A stretch of 64,000 nucleotides of DNA from positions 1,054,001 through 1,118,000 of the forward strand of contig JAIXMN010000005.1 of NCBI GenBank assembly GCA_025716815.1, read 5' to 3'. The translations under genes and the position numbers were made by a program. Source of the stretch: Dichotomocladium elegans (Eukaryota; Mucoromycota; Mucoromycetes; Mucorales; Lichtheimiaceae). Of this stretch, positions 1 to 13,865 are shown one piece after another; the stretch's first letter is position 1, and each line of letters opens with the position of its first letter. Under the pieces are notes generated by a model, which searched no databases, was not told the DNA's origin, and saw nothing but the letters and a program-made list of their open reading frames with translations.

Positions 1-2052
1 TGCTTGTTGGGTTCTAACGACAAGAAATGTTCTGATGAGTTACACATCAGCGGACATCGCTAAGACATTTGACTTGCATGTATCCATTGCCGTTTAATAA
101 GGACGAAAATAAGCGAGGATAAGAAGATGGCAAGGGGTACGGCACGCTATCCAAGAATGTTCTTTTTGTTTTGTTTTGTAGAAAATATTAGCCATTGATG
201 CCTAGAAGAAATAAAGTATCCACTTACGGTTGGGATTGTAAAAATGTATTGTCGAGGCGGCGGGTGTATTCATAAAGACCTTGATCACTCGAGCGGACTG
301 CTGATCTCGGTAAGCCGCGAACTACTACCTCCTCTGCAAAAACGTCAAGTGTCTATTGAAAAAGGCCATTAAACCACTGCATTATTAATCGTTTCGTTAT
401 CAATATTACTCGTCCCATGGGCGATGATGTTGTAAGGTCCAAAAGCGGTACGATATCGTCATGGAACTGCTCAACCGTGGCAGAGAAGCCCTCGTTTTTA
501 AATGGAAGAGGTAAAGCTACTGCAAGACCCGCCAGCTTCGTTGACCCTTGACCATTCAGTTTGCTTGTCAAATCCGACATCGTGGCCGGATGGTGCTTCA
601 TTCTATAAGAAAGCGATACTGTTTCGATCGCAGCAGCAAGGATCGCGCTTGAATGGTACATTAGGTTACACTGACCCTTACGTTAGTCGATTATCTTCTC
701 TCCCTCCCTCCTTCGCTCTCTCTCTGTATACTTGCATTTGGCTTGAGATATGGTGCAAGGCCAGACTTCTGGATCTGCTTAGTCGACGGTGTGGAGAGAG
801 GGATATAGGCCGATGATAGATCCAAAAGTCGCGTCATTGCAAGCGCTCTGTTTAAAGTCACTTTATGCCTAGAGCGCTATAAGTGGTGCATGAGTCCGCC
901 GTCTGAATCATCCAATTCTTGAACCTACCTCTTTCTCGCGTGGGGCGGATGATTGCAGACCGTATATCATAACAGGTGTTTTCGCGAAATCATCTCGAAT
1001 GTCATGCATCATACCTTCGGTAAATCCTCCAAAGGCATCATCAACATCTGTAAATATCTGAAAACCTTGAAGATTGTCACATTCTTCTGTAAAACGGCGA
1101 AAGTTATCCTCAAATGTCTCGGTCTCCTGCGAAGGTTGTCAGCTCGACTACTGTATCGTCACGAGAAAAAAAAAAGATCACTTACGCGCTCGTACTCGGC
1201 ATACGACTGGCGTCCCACGGTATAAGCGTCGTACGGTTTGATGGAATCATTCATTTGATGGGTTGTAATCTGGTTGATAGACCGAGGGTGATAATAGAGT
1301 CGATTAAAATCGGACCATGTAGTGACCGAAGTGTCCAATGATGCAATCGCCTCCGGTTCTATCTCGAAATTTTGGTCCTAGATGGATACACTTTTCGTCT
1401 GAGTGGATGTCCGGTGCCCAAAGCTTGGGGAGGGGCGTTTGATTACATATTCCATTCGTTCTAGCTGTTGCTGATACATATTCTTTGGATATCTATCCGA
1501 GACCACTCGGTTGACGCCTTGGTCCCTGGAGTTTTGTTCCCGTTTAAAACCCTCCAAGTATTGCCAAACGAAATTAATTTACCAATTGACTGGTGCCGAT
1601 CCTTCGTCTTGTGCTGCAAACAGTGCGTTGTACTTGTTGAGCGACCCAAAACCACCTGTGAGTTTAAGGTTTATCAATACGATAGATCTGGTACAACCGT
1701 GCGGTTATGTGGCACCTTTTAAATCATACACGAGCACGCGAGGCGTATATGTTTCCACACCCTTAAAAAAAAAGGAAACGAGTCTGTTTAAAATCATTAG
1801 GATATGGTGGAGTCAAATTACTGTCGAGGACATTCCCGCGCGGTAAAGAACATCGTGCTCGAGCTGAGTGGGTGGAAGATTGTCTTGATCAGGACCATAA
1901 CAGAAGTACTCCTCCTAAACACCACCTGTCAATGAATGCAAGGATTCACAGGATTGTGCACACAACGCTCTTTATTGAACCTGCGTATTCCAAAAATGAG
2001 TGCCGACAAAATTAGCCAATTGGCCAAATTGAAGCGTGATCACTTCGCGCAT
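1..2052 (-). CDS. DML1: Misato/DML1 family protein, C-terminus beyond window
   Basis: Misato/DML1 proteins are tubulin/FtsZ-related factors needed for mitochondrial distribution and morphology. Reading the minus strand, exon 1 (2052-1981) begins MREVITLQFGQLANFVG and ends THFWNTQ, the family start. Exon 2 from 1914 gives EEYFCYGPDQDNLPPTQLEH followed by DVLYRAG. Later exons give YTPRVLVYDLK, GGFGSLNKYNALF, WSDFNRLYYHPRSINQ, EECDNLQGFQIFTDVDDAFG, LNRALAMTRLLDLSSAYIPL, SSAILAAAIETVSLSYRMK and PYPLPSSYPRLFSSLLNGNG. These follow the DML1 order, including the tubulin-like second domain. At least seven introns separate them. The reading frame is still open towards the left edge, so the last exon(s) are missing. 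The start is the only ATG ahead of the conserved N-terminus. I see no disruptive lesion. The family identification is firm; exact splice sites are approximate. Confidence 0.88.
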
Positions 2053-2349
2053 ACGGACAAAACACTACGTGTATGGGTAGGAGGGAAGGTTGAGTCGTGT
2101 AAAAATAGGCGGGGAAGGAGCTTCTCGGAGTTTGCAATTTCCCACAGCAGCAGCACACAGCGCGGCTTTATTCGATCCCATGGCCCTAGACAGCAAGGGA
2201 TGCTAGACGGAAAGAAATATAAAATGACCAACATCCCTGCTACCTTGATATAGTCGTTCTTAATAGTTTTCCAGCCTGGTCCCGCTATTTTTGGTAACTC
2301 ACTAATACGGTAGCTTGGTGGTGACCCCATTTTCCCAAGTATCCATATA

Positions 2350-2898
2350 CACCGTCGAAGTCGCACCTTTACATAGCGGTTGTAAAGTCGCAGGATCATG
2401 CACTAGAAGTCGGGTTTCGCCCAGAAAGCTTTACACGTGACGACAAAGCTCGGAGAAAAATGATGAATCTTTGTATTGACTTCTGTTTTTTTTATTGAAT
2501 CTGACACCCTCTGCCCTTGGTGGATTGACTAATCGCACCCGTACCTGGTAAATCATGGAAGAGAGGTCAAAGAGGAAACTGTGCCGGACCGCTCGATGGA
2601 ACCGCGATTTGGCTGCCTTCGAGCAGGGCCTTCACCGCTTCTTTGTTTTCCTTTTTACATAGGAGCCGTTGCTTCTGGCATTGCCTGTCCTTACTCCTGC
2701 TGCACCCACCCATCCTTCGCCATGGTTATCGCCAGGTGCTAACCAGGATACATACGCCCGGTGTGATAAATCAAAATGTAACGGGTGGTAAATGTCTTTT
2801 GTTGACTAACGGAATATTTTACCTGTTCTTACCAATTCCATATCATCTTGTGCGACTTGTTTTGCCATGTCCATGAAATTTTATTTTGGGGAAAAGGG
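2350..2898. mobile_element. Short deletion derivative (MITE-like) with the Fanzor/Tc1 element termini
   Basis: After a TA at 2348-2349 the left end reads CAC...AAGTCGCACC, then TGTAAAGTCGCAGGATC and CCAGAAAGCTTTACACGTGA. These line up with the first ~130 bp of the two Fanzor elements (28018, 44801). The right end near 2850-2898 has TGTGCGACTTG and a T-rich ATTTTATTTT stretch resembling the 3' end of the same family, followed by TA. The ~0.3 kb between has no transposase or nuclease similarity. It looks like an internally deleted, non-autonomous copy. The left end is the better supported; the right end is tentative. Confidence 0.45.
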
Positions 2899-3484
2899 TA
2901 TTGGGGGCGTTATGGCTGTGGTGTTGCGTCTGCGCTTCACCTCCGGTATTGAGCGTCATCCAGGAAATATAAGGTGTGCAGTATCTGCAGAATATGATGA
3001 TGTGGGACTTATTTTGAGTAAAAACTGCTTTGATCATATTCTCTTCTCTAGCAGAGAGTTCAATGAATTCCAATGGCGTACATGTACGCTCTTTTCAGAA
3101 TTTCATTATTATTAATGATGTGCTCGATTGTATCCTCCTAATTATAGCATGTATGAATCGCAAGCAGACTGCATACTTGAAACCCCCGGGCCTCAAGACC
3201 AGAAGGGGGTAGAAATGAAGTTCAGCTGGATGGTAGGCACTGAGCGTCGAGATCCACATCCCACGCGAGAATTTCCTAGAAAGGCTAGAGGATCTGTTTC
3301 AATTAAAAACAATGAAGAGTGCATGAGGAGTTTCGCAAAGCGCGAATGACAAGGGTCACAGTCTAGGAGGGTAAATTAAGAAAAAAAAAACAATACGTGC
3401 TCAGAGGCACTGGGAATCTTCTTAACGCCTCTATACTTCTATGAATCGTTTATATTCTAATGATATCGCATATACCCATTAAGC
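2899..3484. other. Intergenic, no gene seen
   Basis: This lies between the putative MITE and the 3' end of the pyridoxal kinase gene. Only short unconserved reading frames are present. An A-rich run near 3380-3390 is the only feature of note. Confidence 0.5.
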
Positions 3485-4916
3485 TTATTGTAGACGTGCC
3501 ATCTTGATAACATCTTTTCCAACCAGATCTGGGTTCTCAATCTCGGCCTTTCCTTTCACCATTTGAAGTTCGCAACAATAGATGAGGGCGGGATCAGTAG
3601 GCCTTCCATCAAGCTCTTCGATGGCGCCGTTCGTCACCATTTTGACGTGCTTCTTCTGATATTCCCAAGTACGGCGCGTGATTGCATTAACGGTGGATAC
3701 AATACGTTTGGTGGCCTCACCCAAAGAATTTTGTTTTGTGGTGAGTTGTTCCTGCCAACGCGCAACTGCGAGTGCCGAGAACATGTCGCCCGTCCCGCTG
3801 AAGTAGCCACGGTAAGTAGGAAAAGAGATGAGCTGTTGCTCATCGCCATTATCCCTACTCGATAAGCAATAAAGCGATTCGTCTGTTGCGCCAGGTAACC
3901 GTATTTCCTCTGGTACCTCAGCAACAGGGAGTTTGAGCGTGGTGATAATCACTTTAGAAACACCAAACGAATGCAACTTGAGGGCAGCTTCACGGGCCGT
4001 TTGGAGCGAATCAATCGTGATCTGCGTCAATACCCTTATCCGGCTCTCATATGAGAACGGACAATGCAAAAAAAACATTGGACAAACAGAACTTACTCAG
4101 CCTCAAACTGATTAGGTGTCGCAATATCAACCGTCTTCATTATGTTGCGATAAAGCGGAACGATTTCTGGCGCGACATAAAGCCTTCCCCAGTCGCCCAT
4201 AACCGGATCACACACTTGTCACCAAGAGTCCTGTTGAGCATGCGTGTGCCTACCTGCGTATGTAGTCAAAACGGAGTACCTACCAAAAATCAGGTTGGGA
4301 TTGATCCGCTTGAGTTTATGAACAAATTTCTCAATGGTCCTGAGGATGGCATAGTTTCCGATATAACCTAAGGGTTATTCAGACGATTCGTTCGCGATTT
4401 CAATAATGTCCCTTTTCCTCCTGTCCCCCTCCTCGTCGATTACATACCGGTTAAAACATGGGTATATTCACGGGTAAGGCCATTAGTCTCCAGGCCGTCA
4501 AAGAGATCCTGTACATCTTTTTCATCCAATCGACTACCTGTCCATGAAGGATAGCCTAAATGGATCATATATCTACGATTTTAGCTCGATATTATCCTCG
4601 TTCCACTTGACCAAACAACTGACCTGTATGATTCGAAAATTGGACAGTGTTTAATATATCAACCTCAAATCCAAGCGTCTGAAGTGGGAATGCAGCAGCC
4701 TTATTTCCTAATGGTGCAGGATCGATAAGCGTTTCTATAGCTGTGCCAAGAGTCATCGCGTTTTTTCGTCCTGAAGAATCGTACCGCAATAGCCCGAGAC
4801 CTTCTCGCAAACAAGAGAGTGAGATCACTATCAACTAAATGGAAAGTAAATGATGTATTTACCATGTGCGATTGAATGCTAAGCACTCGGTACGATGGAT
4901 CACTTTCCTCTTGCAT
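3485..4916 (-). CDS. Pyridoxal kinase (PdxK/BUD16 family)
   Basis: Phosphorylates pyridoxal, pyridoxine and pyridoxamine with ATP in the vitamin B6 salvage pathway (cytosolic ribokinase-like fold). Exon 1 starts [19 protein letters not shown] at 4916. The next exon has [20 protein letters not shown] and TVQFSNHTG. Then follow [40 protein letters not shown], an exon with [20 protein letters not shown] and the TPNQFEAE motif, and the last exon with the GTGDMFSAL phosphate-binding motif whose Asp is the catalytic base. All hallmark segments are present in order and length is typical (~330 aa). It is divergently transcribed from the GRINL1A-like gene with only ~147 bp between the starts. Confidence 0.93.
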
Positions 4917-5063
4917 GGACGATATTGCGGGTGGTAGCGTAGCTTGGAAAAACCTATAAGTCTTTTTGATTCGCGGAGTGTGAAAAATACAAGTCAAGAG
5001 GCGAGGACCATGTAACACAAAAAACTCGTTCTTTTCCTGCCAGCTTAAAAATAGAAAGATAAC
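4917..5063. promoter_or_regulatory. Compact divergent promoter region
   Basis: Only about 147 bp separate the start codons of the pyridoxal kinase (-) and the GRINL1A-like gene (+), so both promoters must lie here or overlap the 5' ends. No specific element could be assigned by eye. Confidence 0.5.
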
Positions 5064-6087
5064 ATGGACGCTGACACCCGGGCGATCGTCTCTGAATTAC
5101 AAAAAGCACAACAACGAGCACAGTCTAATGTACGGCCGGCCAACAATCGGCTCCTTGATGGCCTCTCTTCCTCGCTTACCACAAAACTCGAACATTTATC
5201 TCGCAATCAATTACTTGAGCTTCGCGAGCGCGACGAGAACCTTCTTCAAAACACGTACATATAAGCACAACGGAGCAACGCGTCTGAACATTTTGTTAAA
5301 TCATCGCTGTATTAGAAATCTGATTGCAACTTTGCCCGACAAAGGTGGCAAATTGAGAGCTAGCATTGCCCAAATCAATGCGCTTCTTGCACAGCAAGAA
5401 CATACGGAGCAAGGAAGCGACGGGAAGGACAACGTTCGACAGGCGATAGTTAATCGAGCAAACACAGAGAAAGAGCAAGGTGATAGGAGTCACCGCCTGC
5501 TCCTTCCGAAAAAGAATGAGGAGCATCTGGTAAAAACAGCATTTGACTAACCTTCAAATACAAGATAATCATGGTTTTAAATACCGGAGATTGCATGAAT
5601 CATATAGTCAAAGACACGCATGATGCAGCTTGATGAGTCCATGAAGCTGCAGGACGAGCAACAACAGCACATTAAGGTGCGCACTCTAGTGAGGCGTATG
5701 GGTTTCTTACTATGCTTTTCTAACGTGGGATCGAAAAGGAGGAAAGACTGAAAAGACAAATGGAAACGCTTGGCCTCGGCGCTGTCGTCGGTGGCAGTAA
5801 AAGAAGGAGCATTCCGGAATCCATAGCAGATGATCTCAGGTAAATGAAAAACGGAGTTTAGCTCTAGATGGGAAGGAGCACGTGAGCCTTTCTTTATATT
5901 GTGGTGCATGTATAGTTTGAATATGGAACGCATGAAGCTGAACCCCGAGTTGGGGCCCCATCGACCTCAAGATGATGATTCCGACGAATATGAAGAAGAT
6001 AGCGAAGACGAATATTCGCTTGGCGAAAACTTTTATGACGACGATGAGGGGTTTGAGGAAGACGATAGCTACATTGGGCATTGTTAA
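5064..6087 (+). CDS. GRINL1A/POLR2M (Gdown1)-like protein
   Basis: The N-terminal half has LSRNQLLELRERDENLLQN, an intron, then NLIATLPDKGGKL and SIAQINALLAQQE. This resembles the GRINL1A/POLR2M region (leucine-rich 'LRE...RQERLLRN' then 'LPDKGKKI'). In animals that protein (Gdown1) is an RNA polymerase II-associated subunit. Later exons give LDESMKLQDEQQQHIK, ERLKRQMETLGLG and KRRSIPESIADDLR. The C-terminus, MERMKLNPELGPHRP, is followed by a very acidic tail (5970-6080: DDDSDEYEEDSEDE and more) ending at a TAA. At least four introns, placed by eye. The motif match supports the family; a Pol II role here is inference, and the tail is not part of the known domain. Confidence 0.6.
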
Positions 6088-6256
6088 ATAAAATAGAACG
6101 AGTGATCAAGTGATGATGATGGGAAAAGGAAGCACACATCTCCGACCATCCTCCCACCCCAAACAAGCATTAACCATGCAGCGCAGCCTAAACTCCGCCA
6201 CTTAGCAGCACCCGCTTGTACTCGCATCTTGGAGTTCCCTCTTTCCTAAATACGCA

Positions 6257-7801
6257 ATGGGGCAAACAAAGAGTAAAGAGAATAGGGCATTAGCGCGGAA
6301 GACGCATTGTAAGAGAACAATCTCCTGATGGCCTGGAATTACGTACGGAGTTCACCGCTAACACTAACTGCCGCATGATATATATAGTTTCTTCAAAGGA
6401 GATTCGGCATCTCCGGCATAATCTGGAGGCTTCCACTTCCAAGCGCCCTGACCATAGCAGTACCAGCATAACCGAAGATGTGTTTCGAGAGGTAACAATG
6501 TGCACTCTCGATATATATCTCGAGTGTACCCGAGTGCATGTGCTCACGATCACGAACAATACACCATAGGCAGTTAAGAAGTACGTCCCGTCCATGTCGT
6601 CGAACGACGATGTCTTTCTGAGACGCCTTTATGCGGCATTTGATGTAAACAATAGCAATTCAATTGACTTTGAGTAAGCGTACATGCAGGAGCTAGAAGA
6701 GGCGTAGACACCTGCTTTGTATTGACTCGATGGAAAGAGAATTCGTAGACGGTTTGAGTGTGTTTATGAAAGGCACCCCGGACGAGAAGCTCGCACGTAT
6801 GTCGGAAGTGTAGTCAGGCAGAGCGCCACGTACGTCTAACACATGCTTTTGGCTAGTTTCGTTCAAACTGTACGATGCGGATCATGATGGATACCTCACG
6901 CAACCTGATTTGGAGCGAGTGATGCTGCAACTTGTAAACACGGCTGTACAAAGTCATGCTTTTCCGTATGCTAATCTGTCCTTTTTTTTTTTTGGCTTAT
7001 GCAGTCTCACACTTTTTCGGAGGAGGACCAGACAAGTGAAATCAAGGGTATGATTGCACGCATGTTTGACGACCTTGACGTGGACAATGATGGCAAACTT
7101 GCAAGTGTTCTCATTTCTTTTATATGTGGGATGGATGAAGATGCAGGATAGATAGAAGAGCTTGCTCTGACGGAGGAAAGGGCCCTTTTTTTAGTCATTT
7201 GAGGAGTACAAACTGTCAGCAATGAAGGAACCTTTGATTGTGGATTTTCTAGAGCAGTTTCTAGCAGAACACAATCTGTCGAACTACCCCAAGGTCCCAT
7301 CACGACCGGCATCGGTGAGGTCCATCAAATCGGGCCGATCCTTAACACCGATGAGCGGATGTGGACATCCTAGTCCAAAGACGCCTGGTTCACCCAAGTC
7401 ATTTGTAAACAATAGTCAACGACTGTCTGTACGACTATCACAAGCCGAATTGCTCGAGTATAGCCATCAGCAGCAGCAACATCGTTTTGGCAGCATGCCT
7501 ACCACACCCACCTCCTCGAGCCACAGCCTCACATCACAGCCCATGGCAGGACTCCCGCCAAGCCCTGTACGTAGCGCAAGTCCTGTGGTACGTCGTTTTT
7601 TCCTCCTCTCGTTTCCAAGTTTTGTATCTTAGTTTTTTTTTTTGGATGTCCCCAAAGGATCATGAAGAATTTGACAGGAACCATCGCCGCTCGTCTGCAG
7701 CGGCCGCGGCGACCAACCCGACCTCCACCCATGCCAATCTAGGGGCAGTCACTCCAGCTGTTACTGCTGCCACTACAGCTTCGACGAATGCTCAACAATA
7801 A
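6257..7801 (+). CDS. EF-hand Ca2+-binding protein with predicted N-myristoylation and long Ser/Pro-rich tail
   Basis: Starts MGQTKSKENRAL; Gly2 and the basic/Ser context fit an N-myristoylation site, as in NCS-1 and calcineurin B relatives. Exons carry HLRHNLEASTSKRPDHSS, then DDVFLRRLYAAF and three EF-hand loops: DVNNSNSIDFEEF, DADHDGYLTQPDL and DVDNDGKLSFEEY. All have acidic or oxygen ligands at positions 1, 3, 5 and 12, except that the second loop ends in D/L. The middle block FMKGTPDEKLA...FKLYDADHDGYL is calcineurin B/calaxin-like. After the EF-hands the protein runs on ~190 residues with Ser/Pro/Gln-rich sequence (SRPASVRSIKSGRSLTP, SPKTPGSPKS, HQQQQH). That is unlike compact NCS proteins. 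About seven introns. Specific subfamily not resolved. Confidence 0.75.
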
Positions 7802-8537
7802 CATTTCCCCGCATAAGCTCCTCCCCAATCCAACCAACGTTTCTTCTTTCTCGCTTGCCTCTCCCTTTCCCTGAATATTGCCTAACGCATTCTATATATC
7901 TTAATCCTAGTTATGATTTATACTAGTACGAATTGATACTTCTTGTTTTACGATTCCTAAAGGAACGAAAAATTGAGTGCGTCGCAAGTGCGAGGGTCCT
8001 TGTATTCAATCATGCAACACCACATGACCTGATCCCAACCCCAATCAACGTCGGGATACAATAAATCAGCCTACATCTTCCGACTACGAGTAACACACGC
8101 ACGCACGCGCTCGCTTTCCCTTTCGTCGGAGTGATCTCCACCGAGTCGAAATTCTGGTTGGGACAATCTTTTTTTTTTTTTCCCTTCTGGAGCCAGTGGT
8201 TCGATGCCGCTCTAAGCTCAAGCTACCTTTAATATCTGCGAAATTTATCAGAAAGAAACAGAATAAGGGGGATAGAGAGTCAATAGAATGCATGGACATC
8301 AGGTCAACACCTGTTGCCTCTTTGTAAGCCTGATGTCGATGTCGCGTGGGCGCCCCAGTGGGGGGCCGGAGTTTTTTTTTGGGGGAAAAGCATTTGGCAG
8401 CAGCAGGCATGTGAAATAGGAAGCCAAATTATAAAAATTAAGGTACCAGAAAAGAATTAGACCGACTCGATACGCGTTTCTCACTCACTTTTTCCTCTTT
8501 TCATCGATACTTCCATAAGCAAAGGAGATAAAACAGA
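7802..8537. other. Intergenic between two plus-strand genes
   Basis: Holds the EF-hand gene 3' UTR and the cytidylyltransferase promoter. No conserved reading frame was seen. Homopolymer T and G runs (8168-8180, 8367-8383) are the only repeats. Confidence 0.5.
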
Positions 8538-10273
<1,736 letters not shown>

Positions 10274-10768
10274 CAAGATGCTCCTTACCTGTCCGTCCTA
10301 CGCTCTCTCTCTCTCTCTCACTCTGCTTCTACATATTCCACCCGCCTTCCCTACTTTTTTTTGTCGCATCACTTTTCCCTTCTTTTATTTTTACTCTTTT
10401 ATATTACCCGCGCTTATCTCTTGCCCGTTGAATTCATCTTCAACGCTGTGTTTATCATTTTCGATTCTTCTGTGTACTATACATACCCAAACAAGCAATA
10501 TGCTTCAGCTACCTTCTCTTCTCTCGCCCTATCCTACAGAGAAGTGAGAGAGGAACTGTACTTGATTGCAACCTATTGCGTGTAAAATGATCCGTGAAAA
10601 AGTTTTGTCTTAGCAGCCCCTTTCCCACTCCACGTTCAACCGTTTTTTAAAGAAATAAATTTGCTTTTTGGAAAGTATTCCCAACGGACGTAGATGAATG
10701 GCATGGTTGATGTTTTTATTTAGAAAAAAAAAACATTGGTATATATCAATATGTGCTATTTTCCTTCA
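10274..10768. other. Convergent 3' ends
   Basis: The cytidylyltransferase (+) and PDI (-) genes converge here. The sequence is AT- and pyrimidine-rich, with AATAAA at about 10654. No coding potential was seen. Confidence 0.55.
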
Positions 10769-12487
10769 TTACAACTCATCGTGACCAATTTCCTCGTCTT
10801 CGTCCTCAGCGCTCTTCTGGGTGTTGCTAGATTCGACTGTGATCTTGGCACCAGAACTTCCGTTCTCATTGAGGAACTGTACAAGATCCTCCAACGAACG
10901 ACCGCCCTGATATTCGATCAGCTCATTCGTACCGGCCTTAAAGTACACAATTGTAGGGAACCCGGAGACAGTGAATCCAGCCTCTGGGGGGACATCATTT
11001 TCGGTACCATCCATCTTTGCAATCACTACCTTGTTAGCAGCGTCTGATTTCTCGACGACCTCGCCGAGTTCGGTCCAGATGGGGCTCAATTTTTTGCAGT
11101 GACCGCACCAGGGAGCGTATACCTCGAGGAAGACATCCTTCGACTCGTCCAGAACAATATCCTTGAATTGTTGGGCAACAACCACCTTCACCGGACCATT
11201 GTTGTCCTCAGGAATGTCGGCGGACTTGAGCGTAGGTTTGATCTTGCCCTCAATGTAGTCGTCAACGAACTTCTCGATGTTCTCCGTGGTGATTTCGGCT
11301 GATTGGTCGAAGGGATATTTGGCGCCAGTGTCGATGTGCTGGATACCAAATGCGGGCCAGGTTTCCTTGAGGCCGACATTGGCTGCATGGGGCCCATACT
11401 TCTTGGCATCGATGTGTACGAAGCTGATACGACCCTTGTACTTGAGCGCCACCGGCTTCACCTGTTCAACAAGAGCATCGACCTGGTCTCTGTCGTCCAC
11501 AAAGATGTACGCAATAGGCAGACCGGCCTCGGCATACGACGCAAAGTTGGATGCATCCACCTCGCCCAGGAGTGGCGAAGTGCTCACCTTGACAAACTCG
11601 ACTATCTTTGTCTTCTCATCGAGCTCGGTCAGCTCCGCACGACCACCATCGACCTCTACATCAAATTGCTTGTACGCCACCAGTGAGGGAACAGTCGCCT
11701 TGTGTTCCTTGGCAAGCTCGCTGTCGACAACAAGGCCAAAAAAGTAATCGTCGCGCAACTCATCGGCAACGGCCTTGACAGCAGCCAAGCTCGCTTCGTC
11801 AGACGAGTCAACATACGCAACGAGCACGGCCTTATCCGTTCCCTTAAACTTCTCAAAATTGTCCGCATCCAAATTGACGATGGAAGGAGATGCTTGCCTT
11901 AAATTTGTTTAGTCTTCGATGCAATTTCCTCCCTCCCTCCCTCTCTCTCTCTCTCTCTCTCGCCAATGCGTGTTTCTCTTTTCTCCTGGCAGTCAAGCAC
12001 CGCTCACACTTCCCGAAAGAAGAAAACTCACTTTTGCATGTAGCTCACGATACCGGGTGCCTTGCGAGTGCCTTTATATTCGGATGTGTTACCATTTCTG
12101 AACACCTTGAGAGTAGGGAAGCCACGCACGCCATACTCGGTGCAGAGGTCCTGGTTGGTGGTACAGTCGACCTTGCCCAACTTGACTGTATCCTTGAGCT
12201 CCGTGGCTGCAACTTCGTATTCAGGGGCTATTAAACGCGCAGCAGAGGATCAATACAAGACAAATGCAAATCTGCTGCTTTTGATATCACCACACAAACT
12301 TACCCAGAGCCTTGCAGTGGCCACACCAGGGCGCATAGAACTCGACGAGCATCAAATCCTGATCCAACACGTTGCTTGCAAAATTTGATTCATCGAGGTC
12401 AATGACATCGCTCTCAGCGAGAACAGTGTTAGTGAGCGCAGCAAACGTCAGAGAAAGTGCAGTCCAAAGCAGAGTTTTCTTGACCAT
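10769..12487 (-). CDS. Protein disulfide isomerase with HDEL ER-retention signal
   Basis: Oxidative folding enzyme of the ER lumen. The start ATG (12487-12485) gives a signal peptide, [18 protein letters not shown]...VLA. The first thioredoxin (a) domain has [17 protein letters not shown]. Exon 2 has [20 protein letters not shown] and PTLKVFRNG. The long last exon (11872-10769) covers the b, b' and a' domains, with the second active site [19 protein letters not shown] and [11 protein letters not shown]. It ends [16 protein letters not shown], so the a-b-b'-a' architecture and ER retrieval signal are complete. Length ~500 aa is typical of canonical PDI. Two introns flank exon 2. Confidence 0.96.
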
Positions 12488-13739
12488 CACGGAAGGAAGG
12501 AGGTGAGTCGACGGGAATGGAAAAAGAGAAAACCGGCGTTAAGGCGCAATAAATGCCAAATGATGGAGTTTTATAAGCATCCTGTGCTGTCTGGCGGTGA
12601 TTGGCTCTGGAGTTGAATAACAAGGGCTAACTTAATACTGCTCGGGGCAAAACGTGCCCACAGAGCAATCATGACAGCCGCCCACTTTTAGGTGTCTTCC
12701 GCCACCCCCTTCCTTCCGAACCCCGCTAAAGAACACAGGCACATGCGAGCATTTGCCTGATTAGCACATGCAACCCACTTCGTTCAGTGCGCGTTGTTGA
12801 TCATTGGAATGACGCCGTCATGCATTGCGAATATTCCTTTGAGGCCGATGGCAAGCTGCTGAAAAACATCATGTATGCAAACCCACTCCTTTTTGGTGAT
12901 AAGGTGGTCAAGTTTGGGCGGCAGCTTTGGTCAATTGCTTTCAGGTCTCAAAAAAAAGGGCTACCTCCAAAGGTCGTCGCATGTGCGAGCGAAATACAGG
13001 GCCTTAGGTAGCTGCTTTCTTTTTTGAGAACCGGCTTCTTGCATCCAATATACCTCGAACAGTTTGGTATTATTTAAACGGAGGGTTGAACATAAAGAAT
13101 TCTTCTTTCCGATTAGCACTGTTACTCTTCATAAAAGCTTGAGTAGATCGACCTGCTCTTCTCGGCTGTCTCCTGCGTTAAGGATGTTTTTTTATGACAC
13201 AGATACCTTTTCGGCTTTTTGAATGCTAGTGTTTTTGAACAGCTGTTTGATAATAGATTGTTTGCTCGCACGCGTATGTCGCGTTTTTCATATACTTTTC
13301 GGACAGAACAGCTTATTATACCCAGGGGTAATCCTCGTCGAGGACGTTGCCATGAAACGGCAACTTTGGAGACAGCAGTGCATCACCAAAATGGCTGGAA
13401 AATTTGCAACGTTCGTTGCCAGCATAAGGGGATGAGGTTACTGGATTGGTGAAACTCAAAAAAAAAGCAGCCGGACGCTGTACCATTGGGCAACGAAGTG
13501 CTTCGCATCTTTCCTAGATTGAGAAAAACAAGTCATTCCCAATAACAGAGCCACATGGTGATTTGTGACGAGACTCTCCATCATCATTGACTAGTCACAT
13601 ATCCTCCTTCGAGTCATTGGGAATACGGCGCGCGTTCGACCTCTTCACAGTTGCTAACAAAAGATTAGCATACCTATTAGTTGCCCAGTCCATCAGTCGT
13701 TGCCGCCCACAATTTTTCTGTGTGCAACTACTTTAGTGT
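12488..13739. other. Intergenic with unassigned reading frames
   Basis: Starts with the PDI promoter region. A plus frame at 12787-13011 (contains HCEYSFEADGKLLKNIMY and NPLLFGDKVVKFGRQLW) reads like protein but I do not recognise a family, and no start or flanking exon is convincing. It may be a relic. The rest shows nothing conserved. Confidence 0.4.
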
Positions 13740-13865
13740 CAAAAATATAAAATTGGTCGCATGCATAGGAAGGCCGAGATACACCCGTTAATCAACAGAC
13801 CGTATCAGCCCCTTCGTACCATTCAATTCACTCCAAAGGTAGCATGGTGTTCTATTGCAGTAACA

